The notes: generated by a model from the sequence alone, not told the origin. DNA of 64,000 nt from Sulfuriferula sp047300855 (GCF_047300855.1 NZ_CP170197.1:1426001-1490000), one strand, 5' to 3'. Positions 42,054 to 51,165 are shown, numbered from the stretch's first letter. Translations and numbers: made by a program.

Positions 42054-44255
42054 TTAATAATCTCGCGTGACGTGTCCGAAGAATGGGTGGGCTGGCTGGC
42101 CCGATCCATAGGTTTCGATCCCTGCATGAATCAATTCCGGTGCGATATCGAGTGCCCAGGCAGCGCCTATGGCCGCCAGCAGGCTGGCGGTATGATGGCC
42201 CGGCTGCCCCGGTCTGGTCAGTGGCAATGCAGATAGCTGGACAAAAATAGCTTCTTTTGCGCCGCTTGCCAGGATAATTTCTCCATCGCGCACAAACAGT
42301 GCCCGGCCGCCTTTCTCACGATGTTCGCCGATGACCGCTGATTGGGGATCGAGCCCGTAGAAAATAATCGCGCCATCGCACAATGTCGCCATCTTCACCA
42401 CCAATACATCGTCGGCGTTGAGCACGGCGACGCCGTCGGACAGCACCACATCTATCTGCGTACGCAGCACGTTGTAGAGCTGATCCGGTTCGCTGATGTA
42501 GAACTCGCCGAGCGTGTCGGCACCGCTGACGTCGGTCACCACGCCTACCTGGCAACGGTCGTAAGCCAGTCCCTCGCTCAGGATGGCGGCAGCCGGGTGC
42601 TCGAATACCGCCGCTTCCACCGCACGGTTCATGAGCAGGCGTTGGCCGGCCTGCCAGGTGGTGCAATTGCCACGCTCGACCTGGCGCTGATTCATGTACA
42701 GACCATCACTGCAGGCAAGTCCGACATATCGCCCGGAGAGATGTAGCAGTGACGCCACCAGACGCGCAACCAGCGTCCCATTGCTGCCACTGATTCCGAC
42801 AATCGGGATACGGCCGTTTTCCGACTGCGGGATCAGATGGTCGACGATGGCGCGGCCGACCGGGCGCGGTTCGCCCTGTGCGGGCTTGAGGTGCATCAGC
42901 AGGCCGGGGCCGGCATTCACTTCAACGATTGCACCGCGCTGTGATTCCAGCGGACGCGTAATATCCTCGGCCACCAGATCCACGCCAGCCACATCCAGAC
43001 CGATGATACGGGCTGCGAGGGTAGCCATCGCGCATACTTCCGGATGCACCGTGTCCGTGACATCGATGGCCACATTTCCGTTGCGTTGCACCATGACTTC
43101 CTGACCTGGCGCCGGGATCGAGTCCGGATTGAATCCCTGACGCGTCAGTTCCAGGCGAATCGCAGGTTGCTCGTCGATCAGTATCACATCGAGGGGATAA
43201 TCTTCAGTCGCGCCGCGGCGCGGGTCGGTATTCAACTGACTGTCGATGAGTTCGATGATGGTCGAGCGACCGTCGCCTGTTACGCAGGCAACCTCGCCGC
43301 GCGCCGCCGCGACGACACGCCCTCCCACCACCAGCAAACGGTGTTCGTGGCCAGGTATGTAGCGCTCCACAATCACCTTGCGGCTTTCCGCGCGGGCGAC
43401 TGCATAGGCGGCTTCGACATGCGTCTGCGTCATCAGATCGAGCGACACGCCGCGACCGTGATTGGCATCGGCCGGCTTGACCACCACCGGCAGGCCGATG
43501 TCTTCGGTCGCTTCCCAGGCGTCTTGCGGACTCTCGACAATGCGTCCTTCGGGCACCGGCACGCCGCAAGCATGCAGCAGGCTCTTGGTCAGATCCTTGT
43601 CGCTCGCGATCGATTCGGCAATGGCGGCGGTCTGGTCGGTTTCAGCGGTCCAGATACGGCGCTGGCGTGCACCGTAACCGAGTTGCACAAGATTACCGTC
43701 GGTCAGGCGGATAAAGGGAATGTGGCACTCCGTAGCCGCATCGACGATGCAGGCGGTACTGGGGCCGAGGCAGAGATTGTCGGCCATATTGCGTAGTCGT
43801 TGTGTGGCGGCCGCCATATCGAAAGGGCGGTCTTCGATGGCTGCCATCAGCAAGTCGCGTGCGTCATGCAGGCAAGCGCGCCCGACCTGTTCGTTGCGGG
43901 TACGCACGGCGACTTTGTATATGCCGCGCACCGAAGTTTCGCGCGCCTTGCCGAAGCCGACTTTCATTCCCGCCAGGGTCTGCAACTCCAGCGTGACATG
44001 CTCCAGTATGTGGGCCGGCCAGGTGCCCTCGCGCAGACGCAGCAGAAAACCGCCGCGCTCGCCCACCCCGCAACGGTGCTCAACCAGGCCGGGCAGCCAG
44101 GCTGTGAGGCGTTCGTAAAAACCTGGAATGGTGTTGGACGGGCAGTCCTCGAGCCCGCCGATGTCGACCCACGCCTCCAGCACTGGACGATAAGTCCATA
44201 TATTCGGGCCGGACAGATGGGTGATGCGAAGGAACCGAATGTCTTTGTTTTTCAT
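42054..44255 (-). CDS. Cyanophycin synthetase paralog with degenerate Mur-ligase domain
   Basis: A 733-residue CphA-like protein, about 120 residues shorter than its neighbour. The N-domain carries HILEHVTLELQ (H82, E85, H86), and the ATP-grasp domain is intact (VVVKPADANHGRGV, ERYIPGHEHRLLVV, GAIVEVNAGPGLLMH). The Mur-ligase P-loop is altered to GISGSNGTLVARL, where Thr replaces the essential Lys, and the third Mur domain is missing. It should keep only the ATP-grasp (Asp-adding) activity or act on pre-formed units, as reported for cyanobacterial CphA2, which also has one dead ATP site. In Cupriavidus a second gene is called cphA'. It comes first in the operon. Confidence 0.88.
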   Translation of the reverse strand: MKNKDIRFLRITHLSGPNIWTYRPVLEAWVDIGGLEDCPSNTIPGFYERLTAWLPGLVEHRCGVGERGGFLLRLREGTWPAHILEHVTLELQTLAGMKVGFGKARETSVRGIYKVAVRTRNEQVGRACLHDARDLLMAAIEDRPFDMAAATQRLRNMADNLCLGPSTACIVDAATECHIPFIRLTDGNLVQLGYGARQRRIWTAETDQTAAIAESIASDKDLTKSLLHACGVPVPEGRIVESPQDAWEATEDIGLPVVVKPADANHGRGVSLDLMTQTHVEAAYAVARAESRKVIVERYIPGHEHRLLVVGGRVVAAARGEVACVTGDGRSTIIELIDSQLNTDPRRGATEDYPLDVILIDEQPAIRLELTRQGFNPDSIPAPGQEVMVQRNGNVAIDVTDTVHPEVCAMATLAARIIGLDVAGVDLVAEDITRPLESQRGAIVEVNAGPGLLMHLKPAQGEPRPVGRAIVDHLIPQSENGRIPIVGISGSNGTLVARLVASLLHLSGRYVGLACSDGLYMNQRQVERGNCTTWQAGQRLLMNRAVEAAVFEHPAAAILSEGLAYDRCQVGVVTDVSGADTLGEFYISEPDQLYNVLRTQIDVVLSDGVAVLNADDVLVVKMATLCDGAIIFYGLDPQSAVIGEHREKGGRALFVRDGEIILASGAKEAIFVQLSALPLTRPGQPGHHTASLLAAIGAAWALDIAPELIHAGIETYGSGQPAHPFFGHVTRDY

Positions 44256-44558
44256 GTCCGGGTGGTATGGCAGGGCTCAGGCATCCATTTGCGCGAGACC
44301 TGCCAGTTTATTCTCTGGGCTAGGATATAATTTGCAGTTTCAGCACCAGCAAGGTGTAAGGTCATTGCTGTGCCTGAAATTCTAATAGTTTAAACGTTTA
44401 TTGCATTTTGCTCGACGAAACATGCCGTCAACCGAGCGGCTACGTTAAGTGCAACGCTATACCGGTAACCAGCGACAGACCAAAAAACACGGTTTACGTT
44501 ACGTTTTCCCAGCGTACAAACCTCACAACCGCGATTAACGCCCCAATGTACTTTTACG
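44256..44558. other. Divergent control region of the cyanophycin locus
   Basis: The 303 bases between the oppositely oriented cphA paralog and ABC transporter genes. Besides the minus-strand promoter described separately, TATAAT on the plus strand (44326-44331) overlaps it but has no good -35. TTTCAGCAC (44338) and GTGCCTGAAA (44372 region) form an imperfect inverted repeat, and GTTTAAAC lies near 44390. No ORF or RNA gene is recognised. Confidence 0.45.
44324..44352 (-). promoter_or_regulatory. Putative promoter of the cphA operon
   Basis: On the minus strand, -35 TTGCTG (44347-44352), 17-base spacer and -10 TATATC (44324-44329), 68 bases before the cphA paralog start. Confidence 0.45.
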
Positions 44559-46865
44559 ATGACAAGCCGATCCATTAATGTGACTTCAGCCCATGCCACG
44601 CTGCCCGAACGCTGGCTTGGCGAGATAGCTTCCACGCTGACTGTCACGGAAAATATTCTGGCATGGGTGGAGCTCGATCTCGATACCCGGCTACAGTTTT
44701 CGCAAGGCCTGGTGGTCGTCACCAACCAGCGGATTCTGGCCAGGACCATGGCTGAGGAGACATGGGATAGCTGGACTTTTCATGCCGGGCTGACCCTCGT
44801 TCATCATGACCATGCCGGGGTGGGTACGCTTGAACTGCGCGATGCGCAGGCGCGCCTGGCGGGCTGGCGCTATACGCTGGGACGCAATGTGGCAGCACTG
44901 CGCGTGATTGCCGCGTATGAACGGCAGCTTGCCAGCCAGGTGTCCGGCCAGCCGGTCGAGGGTGATGCGGTGGCGGTTTGTCCGAACTGCAAGGCAGCGC
45001 TTGAGCCGGGTCAGGATGAATGCGCCCTCTGCGCCAGAGAGGCGCATGTTCCCCCTTCGACGTGGACGCTGTTCCGGCTATGGCGCTTTGCCAAGCCTTA
45101 CCGGAATCAGTTGCTGGCCGGCTTTCTGCTGACCCTTGCCTCCACTGCCGCCACGCTGGTGCCGCCTTATCTCACCATGCCGTTGATGGACAACGTGCTG
45201 ATTCCCTACCAGAACGGCGCTCATATCGATGTGCATCTGGTCGCACTCTATCTGGCCGGGCTGTTCGGTTCCGCGCTGCTTGCCTGGGGCCTCGGCTGGG
45301 CGCGCACCTACATTCTGGCGCGCGTCAGCGAGCGCATCGGAGCCGACCTGCGTACCACCACCTACGAACACCTGATGCAGCTCTCGCTGGAATACTTCGG
45401 CGGCAAGCGCACCGGTGACCTGATGGCGCGCATTGGTTCGGAGACCGACCGGATCTGCGTTTTCCTGTCGCTGCATCTGCTGGATTTCGCCACCGATATC
45501 CTGATGATCATCATGACCACGGCGATCCTGGTGTCGATCAACCCGTGGCTGGCGCTGGTGACATTGGTGCCGCTCCCGTTCATCGCCTGGATGATCCATG
45601 TGGTGCGCGACAGATTGCGCACCGGTTTCGAAAAAATCGACCGGGTCTGGTCGGAAGTCACCAACATTCTCGCCGACACCATCCCGGGTATCCGCGTGGT
45701 CAAGGCCTTCGCCCAGGAGCGGCGCGAGACGGCGCGGTTCCGCGAGGCCAACAGGCATAACCTGATCGTCAACGACCGCATCAACAGGATATGGTCGCTG
45801 TTCTCGCCTACGGTCACGCTGCTCACCGAAGTGGGATTGCTGGTGGTGTGGGCGTTCGGCATCTGGCAGGTTTCCACCAACCAGATCACGGTGGGTGTGC
45901 TGACCGCCTTTCTGGCCTATATCAGCCGCTTCTATACCCGGCTTGACGGTATGAGCCGCATCGTCTCGGTAACGCAGAAAGCCGCAGCCGGGGCCAAGCG
46001 TATTTTCGACATCCTCGATCATGTGTCCAGCGTTCCCGAGCCGACCAAACCCGTGCATCTGGAGCAGGTGGCCGGCAGCATCGAACTGCAGGACGTGGGT
46101 TTCCGCTACGGCAACCGCTCGGTGATTCGCGGCGTCAATCTCGCCATCGCGCCCGGCGAGATGATCGGACTGGTAGGGCATAGCGGGTCGGGCAAGAGCA
46201 CGCTGGTCAATCTCATCTGCCGTTTCTATGATGTGACCGAAGGCTCGATTCGTCTGGAAGGCGTGGATATCCGCTCGCTGCCGGTGGCCGAATTCCGGCG
46301 CAACATCGGCCTGGTACTGCAGGAACCGTTTCTGTTCTTCGGCACCATTGCCGAGAATATCGCCTATGGCAAACAGGATGCCTCGCGCGACCAGATCATT
46401 GCCGCAGCGCGCGCCGCCCATGCCCACGAATTCATACTGCGGTTGCCGCAAGGCTACGATTCGCTGGTCGGCGAGCGTGGCCACGGTCTATCCGGCGGCG
46501 AGCGCCAGCGCATCTCGATTGCCCGGGCGCTGCTCATCGACCCGCGCATACTCATCCTCGACGAAGCCACTTCCTCGGTGGATACCGAAACCGAAAAAGA
46601 AATCCAGAAGGCGCTGGACAATCTGGTGCTCGGGCGCACCACCATCGCCATTGCCCACCGTCTCTCCACGCTGCGCCGCGCCGACCGGCTGGTGGTGATG
46701 GATCGCGGCCAGATTGTCGAGGTCGGCAAGCATGAAGACCTGATGGCGCGCGAAGGCGCCTACTACCGCCTGTACCAGGCCCAGGCGCGCAACGTGGACA
46801 CGGATCTGGACGATGTGGATATAGATAACGCGATCGTGGTGAGCGATGGATTGGCAAAATCATGA
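44559..46865 (+). CDS. ABC exporter of the cyanophycin-associated type
   Basis: A 768-residue half-size ABC exporter with extra N-terminal domains. Residues 1-130 resemble a bacterial PH-like domain (FSQGLVVVTNQRILART is the signature strand pair). A zinc ribbon follows, with CPNC near 141 and CALC about 15 residues on. The ABC type 1 membrane domain (about 180-480, six helices) and the nucleotide-binding domain come next: Walker A GHSGSGKST (about 540), LSGGERQR (about 643), ILILDEATSSVD, AIAHRLST. Proteins with this layout occur mainly beside cphA genes; their substrate is unknown. It is divergent from cphA and probably co-transcribed with the DUF1854 gene. Confidence 0.85.
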   Translation: MTSRSINVTSAHATLPERWLGEIASTLTVTENILAWVELDLDTRLQFSQGLVVVTNQRILARTMAEETWDSWTFHAGLTLVHHDHAGVGTLELRDAQARLAGWRYTLGRNVAALRVIAAYERQLASQVSGQPVEGDAVAVCPNCKAALEPGQDECALCAREAHVPPSTWTLFRLWRFAKPYRNQLLAGFLLTLASTAATLVPPYLTMPLMDNVLIPYQNGAHIDVHLVALYLAGLFGSALLAWGLGWARTYILARVSERIGADLRTTTYEHLMQLSLEYFGGKRTGDLMARIGSETDRICVFLSLHLLDFATDILMIIMTTAILVSINPWLALVTLVPLPFIAWMIHVVRDRLRTGFEKIDRVWSEVTNILADTIPGIRVVKAFAQERRETARFREANRHNLIVNDRINRIWSLFSPTVTLLTEVGLLVVWAFGIWQVSTNQITVGVLTAFLAYISRFYTRLDGMSRIVSVTQKAAAGAKRIFDILDHVSSVPEPTKPVHLEQVAGSIELQDVGFRYGNRSVIRGVNLAIAPGEMIGLVGHSGSGKSTLVNLICRFYDVTEGSIRLEGVDIRSLPVAEFRRNIGLVLQEPFLFFGTIAENIAYGKQDASRDQIIAAARAAHAHEFILRLPQGYDSLVGERGHGLSGGERQRISIARALLIDPRILILDEATSSVDTETEKEIQKALDNLVLGRTTIAIAHRLSTLRRADRLVVMDRGQIVEVGKHEDLMAREGAYYRLYQAQARNVDTDLDDVDIDNAIVVSDGLAKS

Positions 46866-46883
46866 CCCTAAAAACGACAATTG

Positions 46884-46993
46884 GCCACGGAGAGCAGCGC
46901 GTAACAACAACGTGTGGACGGCTTTTCCAGGCGCGTCCTTCAGGAGCAAATAATTTTCCTCCAAACCCGCGTCCACTCTGTGTTCTCTGTGGC
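46884..46993. repeat. Degenerate inverted-repeat element before DUF1854 gene
   Basis: GCCACGGAGAGCAGCG (46884-46899) and the inverse of CTCTGTGTTCTCTGTGGC (46976-46993) share the pattern GCCACNGAGANCA. The element resembles the one after uvrB (29483-29601) in arm sequence and length. It sits between the ABC gene and the DUF1854 gene and may affect read-through. Confidence 0.45.
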
Positions 46994-47036
46994 TTCAACT
47001 GCTGTTTCCGCGCTGACCCATACCACGGGGATATCC

Positions 47037-47501
47037 ATGGTTGATTTCAAAATAAGCCGCAACCCCTTCGGCCAGCTGGTGCTCACCGCGGCTGACGGCA
47101 AGGTTCACGAAAACGTGGTGCCGGTGCGCGCCTTTCCCATCGCAGCGCCCCAGGAGGGCATCGCCTTGCTGAGCGCGGATGGTCACGAACTGGCGTGGGT
47201 CGAGCATCTGGGCGATTTGCCCGAGGATGCACGCGCGCTGATGGAGGAGGAACTGGCAAGCCGCGAGTTCGTGCCCGAGATTCGCCGCCTGCGCCACGTA
47301 TCCAGTTTCGCCACGCCGACCACCTGGGAGGTGGAAACAGACCGCGGCGATACCCGTTTCGTGCTGAAAGGCGAAGACGATATTCGCCGACTCGGCGCAT
47401 CCAGCCTGCTGATCGCCGACAGCCACGGCATCCAGTTCCTGATTCGTGACCTGAACGCGCTGGACAAAGCCAGCCGCAAGCTGCTGGACCGGTTTCTCTG
47501 A
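47037..47501 (+). CDS. DUF1854 family protein, cyanophycin-associated
   Basis: A 154-residue protein of family DUF1854. Visible features are FKISRNPFGQLVLT at the start, VVPVRAFPIAAPQEGIALLS, and a C-terminal region WEVETDRGDTRFVLKGEDDIRRL ending in LDKASRKLLDRFL. The family is repeatedly found beside cphA and the PH/zinc-ribbon ABC transporter, but no function is known. ATG 47037 begins the conserved part; the frame is open upstream through the repeat element. No signal peptide or membrane helix is seen, so it is probably cytoplasmic. Confidence 0.82.
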   Translation: MVDFKISRNPFGQLVLTAADGKVHENVVPVRAFPIAAPQEGIALLSADGHELAWVEHLGDLPEDARALMEEELASREFVPEIRRLRHVSSFATPTTWEVETDRGDTRFVLKGEDDIRRLGASSLLIADSHGIQFLIRDLNALDKASRKLLDRFL

Positions 47502-47672
47502 CAGGCTGCGCAAATCACCTTTTTCGCCTTCACGTGGGAAGGCCCGGAAAAGAGAACTTGCTATTGATTCTGCATGAAACTACGTCGGTCTCCCGTTATC
47601 CGGGACTTGATTCTGGATCGAACAGGATGCCAGTCGCAAACGTCCAGTCGCCACCTACAAGCGACAGGGACG

Positions 47673-49790
47673 TCATACCGGCAGTGATTCATCAGAAGGC
47701 GTAGCCCAATATTTTAACGCTTGTTCAAACTCGTTCACAGGCATCGGTTGGCCGAAGAGATAGCCCTGGAAGTTCAGGCAGTGCTGCTGGATAAGAAAAT
47801 CCTTTTGCGCCTTCGTTTCCACACCTTCCGCAATCACTTCCATGCCCAGCTTGTTCGCCATGGCAATGATGGTTTGCACAATGACGACACCATCGTGATT
47901 CTCGGCTATGTCGTGAATAAAACTCTGATCAATTTTTAGCTGATCGAGAGGCAGCTTCTGCAGGCTGGATAAAGATGAGTGTCCGGTGCCGAAGTCATCC
48001 ATCGCGAATTTAATGCCTCGCTGCTTGAGCGCCTGCATTTTGCTGATTGCTTCAGGGATGTTAGCGAGCACCATGCTTTCGGTGAGTTCAAGCGTAATGC
48101 GTGCCGGGTTAACCTCAGTCGCCTCCAGCACATCGATAATCTGCCCGACAAAGTTTGCCTGCTGAAATTGACGTGCGCTGACGTTCACGGCAACGTGCAG
48201 ATGATCTTTGCCCGGTTCCTGTTCCCACACTTTTAGTTGGTGACAGACTGATTCCAGCACCCACAGACCGATAGCTACTATCAATCCGGTTTCTTCTGCA
48301 ACAGGAATGAAAGCCTCGGGAAGTGTCATGCCGTGGATAGGGTGTTGCCAGCGCAGCAATACCTCGGCACCCACAATCACACCTGCGTTATCCACCTGCG
48401 CCTGATAAAAAAGCACGAACTGCTGTAGAGGCAATGCTTGTTTCATCGATTCTTCGAGAGATGAACGGTGCTCGACTGCAGTCTGCATATCAAGATCAAA
48501 AAACCGAATGGCATTGCGGCCGGATTTTTTAGCCGAATACATGGCGATATCCGCACGCTTCATCAGCTCCTCGATAGTAAGCTGGTTGCCAGAGAATATG
48601 ACAACGCCAATGCTGGGTGTGCTATGACGGCTGTGATGGGCGAGTTGGTAAGGCTGATTGAGGGTGGACAGGACCTTTTCACCAATAGTCTCTACCTGGA
48701 ATGCAGCTTCCTGAGTTTTATCGCTCAAATTTTCCAGAATAATCACGAACTCGTCACCGCCCATACGCGCAACAGTATCGCCCTGCCGCACGCATGCGGT
48801 GAGCCGTTGTGCGACCTGTTGCAGCAACAGGTCGCCGATGTCATGGCCAAGCGTGTCGTTCAGTGTTTTGAAATTATCCAGATCAATAATAATCAGCGCA
48901 CTTTGCAGACCGTTACGTGCACCGGCGGCCAACGCATGCTGAAGCCGGTCGATAAGCAGCCGCCGGTTGGGCAGGCCTGTGAGCGGATCATAGAACGCAA
49001 TCTCGCGAATCTTCAGGCGCTGTGAATTTAGCTCGGTGATATCGTGCCCGACCCCCATGACGGAGACGATCTCACCATACAGATCACGTTCCGCAGTCAG
49101 GCGGATATGGCTGCAATATTCCTTGCCGCTACTGCCTGTCGTATTCAACTCGAACTCGGCATCGTCGCCGGTTGCAAAGACCTGACGGATTTTCGTTTCG
49201 TATGCAATGAAGTTTGCACCCCCCGGATATTCCGAAGGCTTTTTCCCCAGCAGTGCAGCTTTGCCACCTTCGGATATTGCGCATATTGCCGGATTGACAT
49301 AAATGCGCCGGCAATCGCTATCATAACGTACGATGGTATTGGGGGAGTTTTCGACTAAAGTGCGCCACTCCGTCTCGCGGGCAGCGAGCAATTCTTCCTG
49401 GCGTTTTCTATCATCGATATTGAACGTCACCCCGATAAACCGCTGCCCTTGACCATCATTATCGCGATCCATGATTTTGCCGTAATTGGCATACCACACC
49501 CATGTGCCGCGCTTGGCGCGCACCCTGAACTCGCTACGGTATTGCGCGGTAACACCGGTCAAATGATCGTTGATGGCAGCCTTGATAAGGGGAATGTCGT
49601 CGGGATGGACAATTGCGAAAATGCTGTCCATGCTGGAGGAGATATCTTCCTCACTGTAGCCGAGTTCAAAAAATATCTTGTTCGATTTGCAGATTACCTC
49701 GCCGGTAAGCAAATCGTTTTCCCAAAGATCAAGACCGGCAGCTTCCAGGGCAAGTTCGAGACGTTCCTTATTGATATCCTTTTCAGCCAT
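47673..49790 (-). CDS. PAS-PAS-GGDEF-EAL protein
   Basis: Two-domain cyclic-di-GMP enzyme of 705 residues. Two PAS domains (about 10-125 and 130-250) sense an unknown cue. The GGDEF domain (about 265-425) has intact FYDPLTGLPNRRLL and RMGGDEFVII. The EAL domain (about 440-695) has EVL for EAL in GAEVLLRW, a common active variant, and keeps NVSARQF, ELTES, DDFGTGHSSL, LKIDQSFI, AEGVET and QGYLFGQPMP, so phosphodiesterase activity is likely. No membrane helix is present. ATG 49790 overlaps the end of the DUF917 gene by 8 bases and marks co-translation. A longer start (49853) would extend into that gene. Confidence 0.9.
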   Translation of the reverse strand: MAEKDINKERLELALEAAGLDLWENDLLTGEVICKSNKIFFELGYSEEDISSSMDSIFAIVHPDDIPLIKAAINDHLTGVTAQYRSEFRVRAKRGTWVWYANYGKIMDRDNDGQGQRFIGVTFNIDDRKRQEELLAARETEWRTLVENSPNTIVRYDSDCRRIYVNPAICAISEGGKAALLGKKPSEYPGGANFIAYETKIRQVFATGDDAEFELNTTGSSGKEYCSHIRLTAERDLYGEIVSVMGVGHDITELNSQRLKIREIAFYDPLTGLPNRRLLIDRLQHALAAGARNGLQSALIIIDLDNFKTLNDTLGHDIGDLLLQQVAQRLTACVRQGDTVARMGGDEFVIILENLSDKTQEAAFQVETIGEKVLSTLNQPYQLAHHSRHSTPSIGVVIFSGNQLTIEELMKRADIAMYSAKKSGRNAIRFFDLDMQTAVEHRSSLEESMKQALPLQQFVLFYQAQVDNAGVIVGAEVLLRWQHPIHGMTLPEAFIPVAEETGLIVAIGLWVLESVCHQLKVWEQEPGKDHLHVAVNVSARQFQQANFVGQIIDVLEATEVNPARITLELTESMVLANIPEAISKMQALKQRGIKFAMDDFGTGHSSLSSLQKLPLDQLKIDQSFIHDIAENHDGVVIVQTIIAMANKLGMEVIAEGVETKAQKDFLIQQHCLNFQGYLFGQPMPVNEFEQALKYWATPSDESLPV

Positions 49791-50982
49791 GTCTGCTGGA
49801 CTCAGGATAGGGGAGCGCGCCGGCATAGCCGATGTCGCGCAGCAGTCCGGCAAACGATGCGATCACCCCGGCAGCACTGTAGAGTTCAGGTGCAGCCCCG
49901 ACTTTGATAACGCTGACAGCATAGCCGGTGCTCCTGCCTTTCCTTGAATCAAAATACGTCTCCAGATCATCGGTGGCATTGGAAAAACCGAGACCGGTAC
50001 TTTCCGAGTAGTAACAGATTGAATCCGGCGCAACAATATCCGGTGCGTTGCTCAGACCCGAATACATAATCAGGTTTTCATTCAGGTTATAGATATAGTG
50101 TGTTTCTGTGCTTTTTTCCTGGTCGGGATTGTTGTCAAGGCGGATGATCCCGGCATCAAGTGATGCGCTGGTGGTCGATTGCGTCACTGCAGTGATATAA
50201 AAGCCATTCACTGTGACAGCAGCGCTGCGTCCGGTAATACTGCTGATCTGATCCGCGACTTCGGCAGTGGAAGGGGGCGTGGAAGCGTTTAACAGGAACT
50301 GTCCCAGAGCCCATGCCTGCGTCAGGGTTCCGGGAATGTAGCTACCTGTCAAAGCGTAATCATTGCCGGAATTGGATGGCCAAAGTGCGATTCCGGCAAA
50401 ACTGCCGAAGGCGGAAACGATGCCTCCCGCCAGTTTTTCGATATGCGCAGCAGTTGCTGCATTCAGTGTGGCGGACTGTGAAGCGGCAGTCGCTTCGGCA
50501 TCGTTAGCCAGCGTGCACGGACTCGCGGCAAGCGTGGCGCTGCCACTATAGGTCGTTTGCGGCAGTTCCGGGACAGCCCGCCCGGCGCCATCCCCATTGA
50601 CGACCCAAATTGCATTATCGGAAATTGCCGCGGCGATGAGCGGCACAATCGAATTGATTGGACCAATTTCACCGGGTATGACACATCCCAGCGCAGTCCC
50701 GGTCGCTGCCTCAAAGGCGTTGACGGTATTAAAGATTGAATATTCAATATCTGCCAGGGTCAGGCTGTCCGCAACATCGGGCGATCCCATCATCGCCAGC
50801 ACACAGCAATTTGTCGCGCCATCGTAGTTTTTCACCTGGACGGAGCCGCGCCAACCACGCATTGCCAGTTCTTCTATCACATTGACCGCATCGCTGTAAC
50901 TGCCGCCTCCGCCGCTTCCCAGAACAGCAGCACCCGCAGCAATGTACTGAAAATCCGTGATTCCAAATTCATAAATGGTCAT
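49783..50982 (-). CDS. DUF917 family protein
   Basis: A 399-residue protein of family DUF917 (S-methyl-thiohydantoin desulfurase-like). The N-terminal signature AAGAAVLGSGGGGSYSDAVNV is clear; GSGGGG is the family hallmark. The middle (CVIPGEIGPINSIVPLIAAA, IWVVNGDGAGRAVPELPQTT) fits the first domain, and the C-terminal part has APELYSAAGVIASF. It is usually found near hydantoinase genes, but none is here. It precedes and overlaps a GGDEF-EAL gene, an unexpected partner. It may bind or process a small molecule. Confidence 0.75.
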   Translation of the reverse strand: MTIYEFGITDFQYIAAGAAVLGSGGGGSYSDAVNVIEELAMRGWRGSVQVKNYDGATNCCVLAMMGSPDVADSLTLADIEYSIFNTVNAFEAATGTALGCVIPGEIGPINSIVPLIAAAISDNAIWVVNGDGAGRAVPELPQTTYSGSATLAASPCTLANDAEATAASQSATLNAATAAHIEKLAGGIVSAFGSFAGIALWPSNSGNDYALTGSYIPGTLTQAWALGQFLLNASTPPSTAEVADQISSITGRSAAVTVNGFYITAVTQSTTSASLDAGIIRLDNNPDQEKSTETHYIYNLNENLIMYSGLSNAPDIVAPDSICYYSESTGLGFSNATDDLETYFDSRKGRSTGYAVSVIKVGAAPELYSAAGVIASFAGLLRDIGYAGALPYPESSRHG

Positions 50983-51099
50983 GATTTTTCCGGGCTATTT
51001 ACACAGATAAATCAAGGGGAAATATCTGCTGGTCGAGGAAGCCTGGCAAAGTATAAACCAAAAATAATAAGCCGAAGAGCGAGTGCTCGGAGGAAACAA

Positions 51100-51165
51100 T
51101 GAACGCTGAAATATTGCAAGCTTACCGACGCGCCGAGGGATCAGGGCTATTTTTGCTGACGTGAT
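51100..51165 (+). CDS. Possible 21-residue peptide
   Basis: ATG 51100 has a strong GGAGG 5 bases upstream and encodes a short peptide that begins MNAEILQAYRRAEG. The rest of the 300-base gap between DUF917 and htpG holds no other gene. It may be the start of a truncated gene. Confidence 0.25.

Noticed and set aside
45078..46484. A 468-codon open frame antisense to the ABC transporter gene
   Set aside because: His/Asp-rich translation typical of a reverse-frame shadow, with no domain.
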